Below are positions 27,506 through 36,194 of a DNA stretch of 54,558 bases, in pieces (positions within the stretch are counted from its first letter, which is position 1; each line of letters begins with the position of its first letter). This DNA is from Deltaproteobacteria bacterium (lineage in GTDB: Bacteria; Myxococcota_A; UBA796; UBA2385), in NCBI GenBank assembly GCA_018401435.1, contig JAGYJW010000044.1:1-54558 (forward strand), written 5' to 3'. The notes under the pieces were generated by a model. It searched no databases. It worked only from the letters and a program-made list of their open reading frames with translations, and was not told where the DNA came from. Both the position numbers and the translations under genes were made by a program.

Positions 27506-28879
27506 TCAGGGGTTCTCGTCCACCGGGCCGCCCTCCAGCCTGGCCAACCGGGCCGCCACCGCCGCCTCGCTGGCCAGGTCCCCCTCGGCATGGGCCACCA
27601 CGGCGGCCACCATGCAGTCGCCGGTGACATTGGTGGTGGTGCGGCACATATCCAGCAGCCGATCGACCCCGAAGATGATGGCGATGCCGCCTTTCATCGC
27701 GTCATCGCCGATGCCCACGGCCTGCAGCACGATGACCAGCATGATGAGCCCCACCCCGGGCACCCCCGCCGTGCCCACGCTGGCCAGGGTGGCGGTCAGC
27801 ACGATGGTGACCTGGTCGCCAAAGCTCAGGTCGATGCCATAGAGCTGGGCGATGAAGAGCGCGGCCACGCCCTGGTAGAGCGCCGTGCCGTCCATGTTGA
27901 TGGTGGCGCCGAGCGGGATCACGAAGCTGGTGACGTCTTCCCCGGCCCCCAGCCGCTCCTCCACACACTCCATGGTGACGGGCAGCGTGGCCGAGGACGA
28001 GGAGGACGAGAAGGCCAGCAGCTGTGCGGGGGCAATCGCCGAAAAGAAGCGCTTGGGCTTGATTCCCGTAAAGAAGCGCAAGACCAGCGGGTAGAAGCCG
28101 AAGGTGACCACCAGCAGGCCGCCCAGCACCGTCAAGCAGTAGACCAGCAAGGCGCCCAGCACCTCAAAGCCCATGGTGGCCATCACCTTGGCGATCAAGC
28201 AGAAGACCGCCACCGGCGCCACCACCATCACCGCCTGCACCAGCTTGATGATGACGTCGTTGAGCCCGTCCGCGGCCTGGATGATGGGCTGGCTCTTCTC
28301 CTTGGGGATCAGCGTCAGGGCCACACCCACCGCCAGGGCGGTGAACACGACCTGCAGCATATTGCCCTCGGCCAGGGCGGCGAAGGGGTTCTGGGGCACC
28401 AGGTCCAGCAGGGTGGCCCAGGTGTCGGGGGCCTGGGCCGCGGCCACCTTGCCCTCCACCGCGGCGGCCGCCCCCGAGGCCAGGCGGTCGCGCAGCTCGG
28501 CCGACAGCCAGGTGCCCGGCTGGGCGATGTTGGCAGCCACCAGCCCGATGCTGATCGCAAAGGCCGTGGTGGACAGGTAGATCAGGATGGTGCGCCCGCC
28601 GATGCGGCTGAGCTTCTTGAGATCGTTGAGGCTGCTCGCCCCCACAATCAAGCTGAAGAGCACGATGGGCACGGCGATGAAGCGCAGCCCCCGCAAGAAG
28701 AGGTCCCCCACAAAACCATTGGCCGAGGCGGTGAATTGGCCGATCCCGGCCACGAAGGGATGGCTGGCCATCGCCGCGTCAATGGGGCCCTGGAGCACAT
28801 TCACAAGCAGCCCCGCCACCATGCCCAGCAGCATTCCAACGAGGATCTGCCAATGCAGGGCGAGGCGGGGCTTGGACAT
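27506..28879 (-). CDS. Dicarboxylate/amino acid:cation symporter (DAACS family)
   Basis: The 457-residue membrane protein matches the GltP/DctA/SstT-type symporters, which import glutamate, aspartate or C4-dicarboxylates with Na+ or H+. It has the serine-rich hairpin AFSSSSSSATLPVTMECVEE, the cation and substrate motif NMDGTALYQG near residue 328 and the ASVGTAGVPGVGLIMLVIVL hairpin. About eight transmembrane segments are visible; the loop around 130-165 (Ala-rich) is longer than in E. coli GltP. The ATG at 28879 lies after GGAGGTCCC. It might feed glutamate to the large NAD-GDH encoded elsewhere in the window, but the two are not linked. Confidence 0.92.
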   Translation of the reverse strand: MSKPRLALHWQILVGMLLGMVAGLLVNVLQGPIDAAMASHPFVAGIGQFTASANGFVGDLFLRGLRFIAVPIVLFSLIVGASSLNDLKKLSRIGGRTILIYLSTTAFAISIGLVAANIAQPGTWLSAELRDRLASGAAAAVEGKVAAAQAPDTWATLLDLVPQNPFAALAEGNMLQVVFTALAVGVALTLIPKEKSQPIIQAADGLNDVIIKLVQAVMVVAPVAVFCLIAKVMATMGFEVLGALLVYCLTVLGGLLVVTFGFYPLVLRFFTGIKPKRFFSAIAPAQLLAFSSSSSSATLPVTMECVEERLGAGEDVTSFVIPLGATINMDGTALYQGVAALFIAQLYGIDLSFGDQVTIVLTATLASVGTAGVPGVGLIMLVIVLQAVGIGDDAMKGGIAIIFGVDRLLDMCRTTTNVTGDCMVAAVVAHAEGDLASEAAVAARLARLEGGPVDENP

Positions 28880-28947
28880 GGGACCTCCGGGGGCCGCTGA
28901 GGATAGCGGATCGCCCCGGTCGCGGGGGGCCGGGGCCCCGGGCGCCC

Positions 28948-30061
28948 TCAGACCCGGCGGGCCAGCACGTTGCCCGAACCCAGGTGCCGGGGGCTGCTCC
29001 AGCGCTCCAGCTCTTCAAAGCCCGCGGCCAGCAGACAGGCCTTCAGGGTGGCGCGGTCGAAGTAGACGAGGTGGCCGGGCACCCGCCACATCGGGTCGTC
29101 AAAGCCCCGGGCCCGGTGCATGGGGTGATCGAGGAAGGGCGTGGACAGGGCCAGCAGGGCGCCCGGCGGCATGCGTTCAGCCAGGGCCGTCAGCAGGTCG
29201 CCCGGGCGAATGAAGTGCTCGATGACCTCCCACAAGGCCACCACGCCGAAGGGGCCATCGGGCAGGACCTCGGGGGCGCTGCCTTCCAGCACCTGCAGGC
29301 CCAGGGTGCCGCGGCTCCAGGCCACGGCCGCCGGCGCCGCCTCCACGCCCACCACGTCGAAGCCCCGCCAGGCCGCCTGGGCCGCAAAGGCCCCCCAGGC
29401 CGATCCAAGCTCCAGCATCCGGCGGGACCGGGGGGCATGGGCGTCGATGCGATCGAGGATGCCATCGGCGATCACGAGGTGGTTGAACAGCTTCGGCGCG
29501 TCGGGGGGGGCCACATCGCCCCCCTCTCCGCGAAGGGCGGCATAGTAGGCGCCCAGCTGGGGGCCCGAGGGCGGCCGATCCACCCGCACCAGCCCGCATT
29601 GATCGCATTGAACCCAGACCTTGACCGGGTCGATCAGACCGAAGCAGCGCTGGTGCCGGCTGCAGTTGTCCACATGCAGGGGGGTCGCGCTGGAGGCGCC
29701 GCAGTGCGAGCAGGGCACCCGCTCCGGACGCCGGGTGTAGGGGGCGCCCCCGCCTCCCCGCAGCTCGGCGAGGCGCGCATCGGTGGCCACCGCGATGCAG
29801 AGGGCCTGCTCGGCCTCGGCGAAGCGGCCCAGGCGGGCCAGGGCCTCCCCGGATATGCTGCAATGCAGCAGAGCGGGGCGCCCGGCCCAGGGCGGCGCGG
29901 GCGATGCCCTCGGCCAGCTCGGCGTCCACGGCCATCGCGGCGTCGGCGCACTCGGCCAGCACCTCCACCGAAGGCGTGGCCACCCGCCCATAGTGGGCCA
30001 GGGCCTCTCGAATCCGCCCCGCCTTGCGGAGGGCGCGGGCCTGTTCGAGCTGGGGGTCCAT
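28948..30061 (-). CDS. TPR plus Cys-rich region plus class I SAM methyltransferase (one frameshift)
   Basis: The N-terminal frame MDPQLEQARALRKAGRIREA has TPR-like helices up to ALQHI. The other frame continues with EALARLGRFAEAEQALCIAV, a zinc-ribbon-like segment (VPCSHCG ... NCSRHQRC ... QCDQCGLV) and a methyltransferase domain: RMLELGSAWGAFAAQAAWRG (SAM motif I), GPFGVVALWEVIEHFIRPGD and GALLALSTPFLDHP. Removing one C from the C4 run at plus 29847-29850 gives ALQHIREALARLG, a smooth TPR. The mature protein would be about 370 residues. The target is unknown; such Cys-bearing methyltransferases often act on sugars or small molecules. It starts 27 nt after the M32 gene. Confidence 0.82.
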
Positions 30062-30088
30062 GGCGGCTCCGGGGTTGGGGGCGGCGGA

Positions 30089-31558
30089 TCAGCCCTGGCG
30101 TTCCCGCAGGTGGGCCATGAGGTCGGCAACCGGGTCGCGGTCGCCCACCGCCTGCCGGAAGATCGTGGGGGCATCGGCCAGGTGACCGCGGCTGTGCACC
30201 TTGTCGCGCAGCCAGCCCAACACCGGAGCAAAGTTGCCTTCTTCGACCTGCTGCCACATCTGCGGCAGGTCGTCTTCCATCGCCCGGGCAAAGCCCGCCG
30301 CGTAGAGGTTGCCGATGGTGTAGCTGGGGAAGTAGCCAAAATAGCCCCCCGACCAGTGCACATCCTGCAGCAGGCCCTGGGTGGCATCCGGGGGTCGCAC
30401 GCCCAGAAGCTCCTCGCTGAGCGCATCCCAGGCCTGGGGCAGCTCCGCCACCTCCAGATCCCCCGACATCAGCGCCAGCTCCAACTTGAAGCGCAGGATG
30501 ATGTGCAGGTTGTAGGTGGCCTCGTCCGCCTTGATGCGGACAAAGGAGCGCTCCACCCGGTTGGCGGCCCGGAAGAGGCGCTCGGCGTCCACATCCAGGC
30601 CGGGCCACTGGGCTTGCACCAGCGGGGTCAGCCAGGTGAAGAAGGGCCGGCTGCGCCCGATCACATTCTCCCAGAAGCGGCTCTGGCTCTCGTGCAGGCC
30701 CATGCCGGCGGCCGTGGCCACCCCGGTCCGGGGCATATCGTCGGGCAGCCCCTGCTCGTAGAGCCCATGGCCACACTCGTGGATGGTGCCCGTCAGGCTG
30801 CCCAGCAGATCGTCGGCATAGCTGTGGGTGGTGAGCCGCACGTCGTGGGCGCAGATGCCCACGGTGAAGGGGTGCTCGCTCTCGTCCAGGCGCCCGTCTT
30901 CGGACCGGAACCCCAGGGCCGCGATCACCCGCTTGCCCAGGGCCTGGATGCCGGCCACGTCGAGATCCAGCCCCAGGCGAGGGGCTGCGGGTGCAGCGGT
31001 GACGGCCTGCACGAAGGGCGTCAGCTCGGCCCCCAGCCGGTCGAACATGGGCTGCAGCTCGGCGACCGTGCTGCCCGGATCGTATTCTTCGAGCAGGTGA
31101 TCGTAGGGGTGGGCCGCAGGGCCATGACAGGCCGCGGTCTGGCGCACCAGGTCCACGATGCGGGTGAGGGAAGGCTGAAAGAGGGCGAAATTCGCCGTCT
31201 TTTTGGCCTCATGCCAGGCGGCGAAGCCCGTGGACCCGGCCTCGGCCATCTCGCGCACCAGGCTGGTGGGCACCCGGCGGGCCCGCTCGTGCATGCGCCG
31301 GATCTTGCGCACCGAGGCGACCTGCACGGGGCTGAGCTGCTTGCGGTGGGCCTCCAGATCGGAGAGCCAATCCCCGACGGCGGCGTCCACCAGCTTGTCG
31401 TGGCTCATTGCGCCCACCAGGGCGAGGTGGCGACCCCGCGCTGCTGCGCCACCGGCCGGCATCATGGTCTGCTGGTCCCAGGACAGGACCCCCGAGATCT
31501 CCTGGAGGGACTCCAGCTCTCCGATGCGCTCCTGCAGCGACGCCCATGACTCCTGCAT
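30089..31558 (-). CDS. M32 family carboxypeptidase (Taq type)
   Basis: The 489-residue cytosolic zinc carboxypeptidase shows all family motifs: SWDQQTMMPAGGA near 27, SEHPFTVGICAHDVRLTTHS (HPF and DxRxT) near 227, the zinc motif HECGH at residues 260-264, GMGLHESQSRFWEN near 284 and a late third ligand region. Cys in the second x of HExxH-like HECGH is uncommon (Phe or Met is usual) but does not touch the ligands. Length is normal. It is upstream of and probably co-transcribed with the TPR-methyltransferase gene, and divergent from the acidic protein at 31702. Confidence 0.94.
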   Translation of the reverse strand: MQESWASLQERIGELESLQEISGVLSWDQQTMMPAGGAAARGRHLALVGAMSHDKLVDAAVGDWLSDLEAHRKQLSPVQVASVRKIRRMHERARRVPTSLVREMAEAGSTGFAAWHEAKKTANFALFQPSLTRIVDLVRQTAACHGPAAHPYDHLLEEYDPGSTVAELQPMFDRLGAELTPFVQAVTAAPAAPRLGLDLDVAGIQALGKRVIAALGFRSEDGRLDESEHPFTVGICAHDVRLTTHSYADDLLGSLTGTIHECGHGLYEQGLPDDMPRTGVATAAGMGLHESQSRFWENVIGRSRPFFTWLTPLVQAQWPGLDVDAERLFRAANRVERSFVRIKADEATYNLHIILRFKLELALMSGDLEVAELPQAWDALSEELLGVRPPDATQGLLQDVHWSGGYFGYFPSYTIGNLYAAGFARAMEDDLPQMWQQVEEGNFAPVLGWLRDKVHSRGHLADAPTIFRQAVGDRDPVADLMAHLRERQG

Positions 31559-31701
31559 CCAACCTCCACGACGGGGCCGAGGGATAACGCCCCGGGCGGC
31601 ATCCGGTACAGGGGCGCGGGCCGCGACCCGGCGCTTCGGGGCAGGGCCGGGGGGCCCGTGCTACGCTCCCGCCGTCGACGAGCTGCAATCGGAGGCGCGG
31701 C

Positions 31702-32898
31702 GTGGCAAGACTGGTCCTTCGGGTCGAGCGAGGCGGGCGGCTGCTGGGCAGCTGGAGCCTGGGGGATGATCCCCTCGAGATGTCGCTTCACGACCTCGTC
31801 ACCGGGGAAGAGCTCGGCCGATTCACCGCATCGGCCGGCAAGGGCACCCTCGACGAGCTGCCCGTGCACGTGCCCAACCGGGCCACGGGCGACGACCTCA
31901 CCATGCCCCTGCCCGAGCGCACCGACGTCGGCGAAGCCCTCGAGACCACCGATGGCACCGGCGCCGCGGGGGGCGTGGCGCCCCCGACGCGGCGGCCCCA
32001 CCGCCCCGTGCCCAACCTCGCCCGGGGCCTGGTAGACCGGGACCCGCCGCCTGGCTGCGCTGGCCGCGCATAAGCCGCAGCCAAGGCGCCCGAGCTGCCG
32101 CTGCCCGCGCCCCCGGCGGCCCCGCCAGAGCCCGCGCCGGCTCCCAGCCTGTCCCTCCTGGACCGCGACCGCCCCACCGTGGCCAGCCCGCGGCCCCCCG
32201 AGCCCCCGCCGCGGCCGCGTTCGGACATGCCCTCCACCCGCGATCTCTTCACCGGCGAGGCCACCGAGGTCGAGGGCCTGCCCGGCTATACCGAGGAGCT
32301 GTCGGCGGACCTCAGCCTGCCCCTCGCCGAGGCACTGGTCGCCGAAGATACCGATGACGACGACGATCTCGACGACGATCTGGCCGAGACCGACGACGAC
32401 GACGATCTCGACGCCGAGGAGCTGAGCCTGGAGGAGTCCAGCGCTTTCAGCCGGCCCCTGCCGCTGCCCATCGCCCCGGCCCCCACCGCCGAGGTGCCCC
32501 GCACCAGCCTGGCCCGCCCCATCTTCTCGACCGTGCGGCCCGCCGAGGTGTGGGTGCTCCGGCACAACGCCTGGCGCAGCGGCGGCAATATCCGACCCGG
32601 CCAGCGCGCTACTTCACGGGGCGGCTGGGTGCGCCTGGACAGCGACGGGCGCCTGACCATCCTGGCCGGCACCGAGCTCGCCGGCTCTGGCACCCTGGTG
32701 GACGGGCGCAGCGTCCCCATTCCCACCGGGGGCGACGCCGTGCGCCTGCCCGCGGGCTCCAGCGTGCTGCTGCGCTCCGGTGAACACGGCATCTATGTGC
32801 GCTCTGAGCCCACCGGCCCCCGCGGCCGCGGGCCCAGCCCGGCCTCAGGCCAAGAGAACGAGCCGGCGAATGGCGCGGGAGCAGGCCGCCCGCGCTGA
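31702..32898 (+). CDS. Uncharacterised acidic, proline-rich protein with an in-frame stop
   Basis: A GTG at 31702 after GGAGGCG starts a small beta-rich domain (LVLRVERGGRLLGSWSLGDD; LHDLVTGEELGRFTASAGKG). A TAA at 32071-32073 stops it after 123 residues, but the same frame stays open and coding-like through Pro/Ala-rich and Asp/Glu-rich linkers (DDDDDLDDDLAETDDDDDLD) to a C-terminal domain (VWVLRHNAWRSGGNIRPGQR; TELAGSGTLVDGRSVPIP) ending at 32898. I treat it as one gene of about 398 codons with one base error or a real nonsense mutation at 32071. I recognise no family. Confidence 0.6.
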
Positions 32899-32914
32899 TC
32901 ATCGGCCAGCCTTC

Positions 32915-32950
32915 TCTTGACGCGTCAGCCCACCTGACATAGCGTCAAGA
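32915..32950. promoter_or_regulatory. 36-bp interrupted palindrome, likely operator, over a sigma70-like promoter
   Basis: TCTTGACGC (32915-32923) pairs perfectly with GCGTCAAGA (32942-32950), and an inner GTCAG (32924-32928) pairs with CTGAC (32934-32938), with CCCAC as loop and ATA as a bulge. Read as a promoter, TTGACG (32917-32922) and TAGCGT (32940-32945) are spaced by exactly 17 nt. The CHAD gene starts 32 nt after the palindrome. A dimeric repressor site over the promoter is the simplest reading. A hairpin terminator for the gene ending at 32898 is the alternative; there is no T-run. Confidence 0.6.
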
Positions 32951-32981
32951 ATTGCACGGCCCCCCGGCCGAAGGACGCCCG

Positions 32982-34502
32982 ATGAAGAGCAGCCCCCTCC
33001 ACCTGCACCCGGGCCCCAGCGTCCTGGCAGGCTCCGGCCCCGAGGGTGCGGAGCTGATCCCCCAGCTCGAGGGCCTTCGGGTCGAGATCCAGCCCCCGGT
33101 GCGGGCCCGCCTCACCCTCTTCGACAGCTGGTCCCGAGACCTCTGGTGGGCCAACCACCTGCTGGTGGGAGATGGCACCCGACTGCTCGCCCTGGATCGC
33201 GAGGATCCGGGCTGCCCGGGCCTGGAGCAGCCCCTGCGCCGCCCCCCCACCTTCGCCTGGGAGCTGCCCGAGGCCCTGCGAGAGCGCATCGGCGACTGCT
33301 TGGAGCTGCGGGCCCTGGGCCCGGTGGGCATCCTGCAGGTGGACCAGCGGATCTGGGAATACAAAAACAGCGATGACAAGGTCGTGGCGCGCGTTCTCGA
33401 CCAGTCTTGGGCCGAGGGTCCGCGCACCCTGCAGGTGCTCGCCTTGCGCGGCTACGACGCCGAAGCCGAGGCCCTGGCCCTGGCGCTCCGGCTGAATAAC
33501 GCGCCCGGGGCCCACCCCCTGCGCGAGGCCATCGCCGCCGTGCTGCCCCCCGCGTGGCGGTGGACCAGCAAGCCGGCCCTGGGCCTGTCGGGAGAGGCCG
33601 AGGCCCACCACGCCGCCCAAGAGGCCCTGCTCCTGCTGCTGGGCATGTTGGAACATGTCGAGCCGGGCCTGCGGGCGGACACCGACACCGAGTTCCTGCA
33701 TGACTACCGGGTGCTGCTGCGGCAGGCGCGCTCGGTGCTGTCGGTGATGAAAGGGGTCTTCACCCCCAGCGACACCCAGGACCTCAAGGCCGCCCTGCGC
33801 AACCTGGCCAACCGCACCAACGCCCTGCGCGATCTGGACGTGCACCTGCTGGAACAGGAGGCGCAGACGGCCCGGGTGCCCCCCGAGCTGCGGCCCGCCC
33901 TCGACGTCCTCTTCGAGGATGTCAAACGCCACCGCCGGCGCGAGCAGCGCAGCCTCAGCCGCAGCCTCGGCAAGCCCGACTACCGCGAGGGCATCGAGGC
34001 CCTGACCGCGCGGGTGCGCGCCGCGGCCCCCGGCCGCAAGGCCAACCAGAGCCTGCGCAAGATGGCCAACAAGCGCATCGCCGTGGCGCTGGAGACGGTG
34101 CTCGCAGACGGGCGCGCCATCCACCCGGACACCCCGGACGCAGCCATTCACGAGCTGCGAATCGCGGCGAAGAAGCTGCGTTATACGCTTGAACTCTTCC
34201 GCGAGATCTACCCGCCCGAGGCCGTCGCGGCGCTGATCAAGCCCCTCAAGAGGCTGCAAGACGCCCTGGGTGTCTTCAACGATCGCAGCGTGCAACGGGC
34301 CGATCTGCGCGCCCGGGCCGAAGAGGGCCGCAGCCGCGATCCGGCCACCCTGCTGGCCATCGGCGCCTTGATCGGCGACCTCTACCGCGACCAGCAGCAG
34401 ATGCGGATCGAGATCCTGCGCTGCTTTGCGGCCTTCGACAGCCCCGATCTGCCGGCCGCCGTCAAGGCCCTCCGCCCGCGGGGCGGCAAGGGGGCCTCGT
34501 GA
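32982..34502 (+). CDS. CHAD-domain protein with N-terminal CYTH-like region
   Basis: The 506-residue protein has an N-terminal region (RARLTLFDSWSRDLWW, VDQRIWEYKNSDDKVVARVL, LQVLALRGYDAEAEALALAL) that looks like a degenerate CYTH-type domain, then a CHAD helical bundle from about 225 to 500. CHAD marks are FLHDYRVLLRQARSVLSVMK near 240 and IHELRIAAKKLRYTLELFRE near 390, with LKRLQDALGVFND after it; the conserved His and the Arg/Lys ladder are present. CHAD domains bind polyphosphate and locate to polyphosphate granules. ATG 32982 follows GAAGGACG. It heads a five-gene chain of 4-nt overlaps starting with the ParA gene. Confidence 0.9.
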   Translation: MKSSPLHLHPGPSVLAGSGPEGAELIPQLEGLRVEIQPPVRARLTLFDSWSRDLWWANHLLVGDGTRLLALDREDPGCPGLEQPLRRPPTFAWELPEALRERIGDCLELRALGPVGILQVDQRIWEYKNSDDKVVARVLDQSWAEGPRTLQVLALRGYDAEAEALALALRLNNAPGAHPLREAIAAVLPPAWRWTSKPALGLSGEAEAHHAAQEALLLLLGMLEHVEPGLRADTDTEFLHDYRVLLRQARSVLSVMKGVFTPSDTQDLKAALRNLANRTNALRDLDVHLLEQEAQTARVPPELRPALDVLFEDVKRHRRREQRSLSRSLGKPDYREGIEALTARVRAAAPGRKANQSLRKMANKRIAVALETVLADGRAIHPDTPDAAIHELRIAAKKLRYTLELFREIYPPEAVAALIKPLKRLQDALGVFNDRSVQRADLRARAEEGRSRDPATLLAIGALIGDLYRDQQQMRIEILRCFAAFDSPDLPAAVKALRPRGGKGAS

Positions 34503-35245
34503 AGACCCTCGCCGTCTACAGCATCAAGGGCGGCGTCGGAAAGACCACCACCGCCGCCAACCTCGCCTGGGCGGCGGCCCAGGCCGGGCGCCGCACCCTG
34601 CTGGTGGACCTTGACCCCCAAGGCGCCTCGTCCTTCTACTTTCGCGTGCGCCCCATCAAGGGCGCCAAGGCCCAGCGCATCCTGTCCGGCGGCGACGCGC
34701 TCACCGACTGCATCCGGGCCAGCGACCACGACGGCCTGGACCTGCTTCCGGCACACCTGTCCTTCCGAAACTTCGACCTGCTGCTTGATGACATGAAGCG
34801 CAGCCGCACCCGCCTCCGCAAGGCATTGCGGGCGGTCAAGGACGAGTATGACCTGGTGGTGCTCGACGCCCCGCCCAGCATCACGCTGCTGTCCGAGAAC
34901 CTCTTCGACGCATCCGACCTCATCCTGGTGCCTGTGATTCCCAGCCCCTTGAGCGAGCGCACCTGGCGGCAGCTGATGGACTTCTTCAAGGACCACAAGC
35001 TGCCCGAGAATCAGCTCAGGCCCTTCTTTTCCATGGCCCAGAGCCGCAGCCGTTTGCACAAGGACACCATGGTGCGCCTGCGGGCCACCGGGCGCTTCTT
35101 GCACGCCGTGGTGCCGCTGTCCGCCGATATCGAGCGCATGGCCGAACGCCGCGAGCCGGTGCTGGTCTTTGCCCCCAACCGCACGGCCGCCCGCGCCTGT
35201 CGCGCCCTCTGCCGCGAGGTCCTCGCCGAGCTGGAGCCCACATGA
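34499..35245 (+). CDS. ParA/MinD-type ATPase
   Basis: The 248-residue protein has the deviant Walker A KGGVGKTT at residues 10-17, including the signature first lysine, the LLVDLDPQGASS motif near 33-44 and a Walker B-like DLVVLDAPPS near 118. These are the marks of ParA/Soj/McdA-like ATPases that bind the nucleoid as ATP dimers and position cargo. Many basic residues lie in the C-terminal half (RSRSRLHKDTMVRLRATGRF), suiting non-specific DNA binding. There is no N-terminal HTH and no parB nearby, so plasmid or chromosome partition is unlikely. The GTG start overlaps the CHAD stop, so the CHAD protein is the obvious cargo adaptor. Confidence 0.92.
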   Translation: MKTLAVYSIKGGVGKTTTAANLAWAAAQAGRRTLLVDLDPQGASSFYFRVRPIKGAKAQRILSGGDALTDCIRASDHDGLDLLPAHLSFRNFDLLLDDMKRSRTRLRKALRAVKDEYDLVVLDAPPSITLLSENLFDASDLILVPVIPSPLSERTWRQLMDFFKDHKLPENQLRPFFSMAQSRSRLHKDTMVRLRATGRFLHAVVPLSADIERMAERREPVLVFAPNRTAARACRALCREVLAELEPT

Positions 35246-35712
35246 GCCTGGAAATCGAGCGCAAGTGGCGCCTGAACGCGCTGCCCGACGGCCTTCCCGA
35301 CGGCACCGCGCTTCGGCAGGGCTACCTCAGCCAGGGGGGCGGCACCGAGGTGCGCCTGCGCGACAAGGGCGGCCAGGCGCGGCTCACGGTCAAACAGGGC
35401 AAGGGCCTGTCCCGCACCGAGGTGGAGATCGACCTCAGCCGCGAGCAATTCGATGCCCTCTGGCCCCTCACCCGGGGCGCGCGCATCGAGAAGCGGCGCT
35501 GCGTCGTAGCGTTGGGCGAGCTGTGCGCCGAGGTGGACATCTTCGAAGGCGCCCTCGCTGGCCTGCTGCTGGTGGAGGTGGAGTTCCCCGATGAGCACCA
35601 GGCCCGGGCCTTTGTGGCCCCGCCCTGGTTTGGCGCCGAACTGACCGGCCAAGCCGGCTGGAGCAACGGCGACCTGGCCCGGGCCGGCCTGCCTCAAGGG
35701 GGCCAGCCATGA
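35242..35712 (+). CDS. CYTH-domain protein (triphosphate tunnel metalloenzyme)
   Basis: The 156-residue protein has the CYTH signature ExExK as EIERKW at residues 4-9, then TEVRLRDKGGQARLTVKQGK, SRTEVEIDL, RIEKRRC, AEVDIFEGALAGLLLVEVEF and ELT near the end. These alternating charged strands form the tunnel that binds tripolyphosphate or other triphosphates with metal ions. Small single-domain CYTH proteins are commonly inorganic triphosphatases. The ATG overlaps the ParA stop (ATGA), fixing the start. Confidence 0.92.
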   Translation: MSLEIERKWRLNALPDGLPDGTALRQGYLSQGGGTEVRLRDKGGQARLTVKQGKGLSRTEVEIDLSREQFDALWPLTRGARIEKRRCVVALGELCAEVDIFEGALAGLLLVEVEFPDEHQARAFVAPPWFGAELTGQAGWSNGDLARAGLPQGGQP

Positions 35713-36194
35713 GCCGCAGAATCGGCGTGGTCCCCTGGCTGATTCGCGATGGAAAGCTGCACGTGGTGCTGGTTCGCAGCGTGGACGGAGACCGCTGGGT
35801 GCTGCCCAAGGGCAAGCCCAAGCGCGGCATGCCCAGCCGCGATCTCGCCGCCCTGGAGGCCTGGGAAGAGGCCGGCGTGCGGGGCCGCCTGCACCCCAAG
35901 GAGGCCCACGAGAGCCGGCTCGTCCGCCAGGGCGAGGTGCTCAAGCTGCGCCTCTACCCGCTGGAGATCAGCCGGTTGGCCAACCGCTGGCCCGAGCGCC
36001 GGTCCCGCCGGCGGCGGGTGGTGCGGGCCGCCCGCGCCATCGCCTTGCTGAGCGACCCCGGCATGGCGGCGGCGGTCAAGGCCCTGGCGCGCCGGGTCAA
36101 GCGGCAGGGGCTGAGGCCCAGCGCGCCGACCGTGGCCCCCAACCGGCCCCGGGTCCCCCAAGGCCCTCCGCCTCAGTTACAATCCGTGACATGA
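35709..36194 (+). CDS. Nudix hydrolase with a divergent Nudix box
   Basis: The 161-residue protein has a Nudix fold (MSRRIGVVPWLIRDGKLHVV, GDRWVLPKGKPKRGMP) and a box ending LAALEAWEEAGV. Against GX5EX7REUXEEXGU, the first Glu is Met and the Arg of REU is Leu, while the metal-binding EE and the final Gly are kept. The PKGK layout resembles diphosphoinositol polyphosphate phosphohydrolase-like Nudix enzymes, some of which also cut polyphosphate. The C-terminal 50 residues are Arg/Pro-rich. The ATG overlaps the CYTH stop (ATGA). Activity is plausible but less certain than for a canonical box. Confidence 0.85.
   Translation: MSRRIGVVPWLIRDGKLHVVLVRSVDGDRWVLPKGKPKRGMPSRDLAALEAWEEAGVRGRLHPKEAHESRLVRQGEVLKLRLYPLEISRLANRWPERRSRRRRVVRAARAIALLSDPGMAAAVKALARRVKRQGLRPSAPTVAPNRPRVPQGPPPQLQSVT

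Noticed and set aside
27590..28900. 436-codon plus-strand frame opposite the symporter
   Set aside because: The His/Gln/Gly/Asp-rich translation is typical antisense of a membrane protein; the minus strand carries the SSSSAT and NMDGT motifs.
34499..35245. Chromosome or plasmid partition locus
   Set aside because: The ParA-like ATPase has no parB and I saw no parS-like sites; its overlaps with CHAD and CYTH genes point elsewhere.
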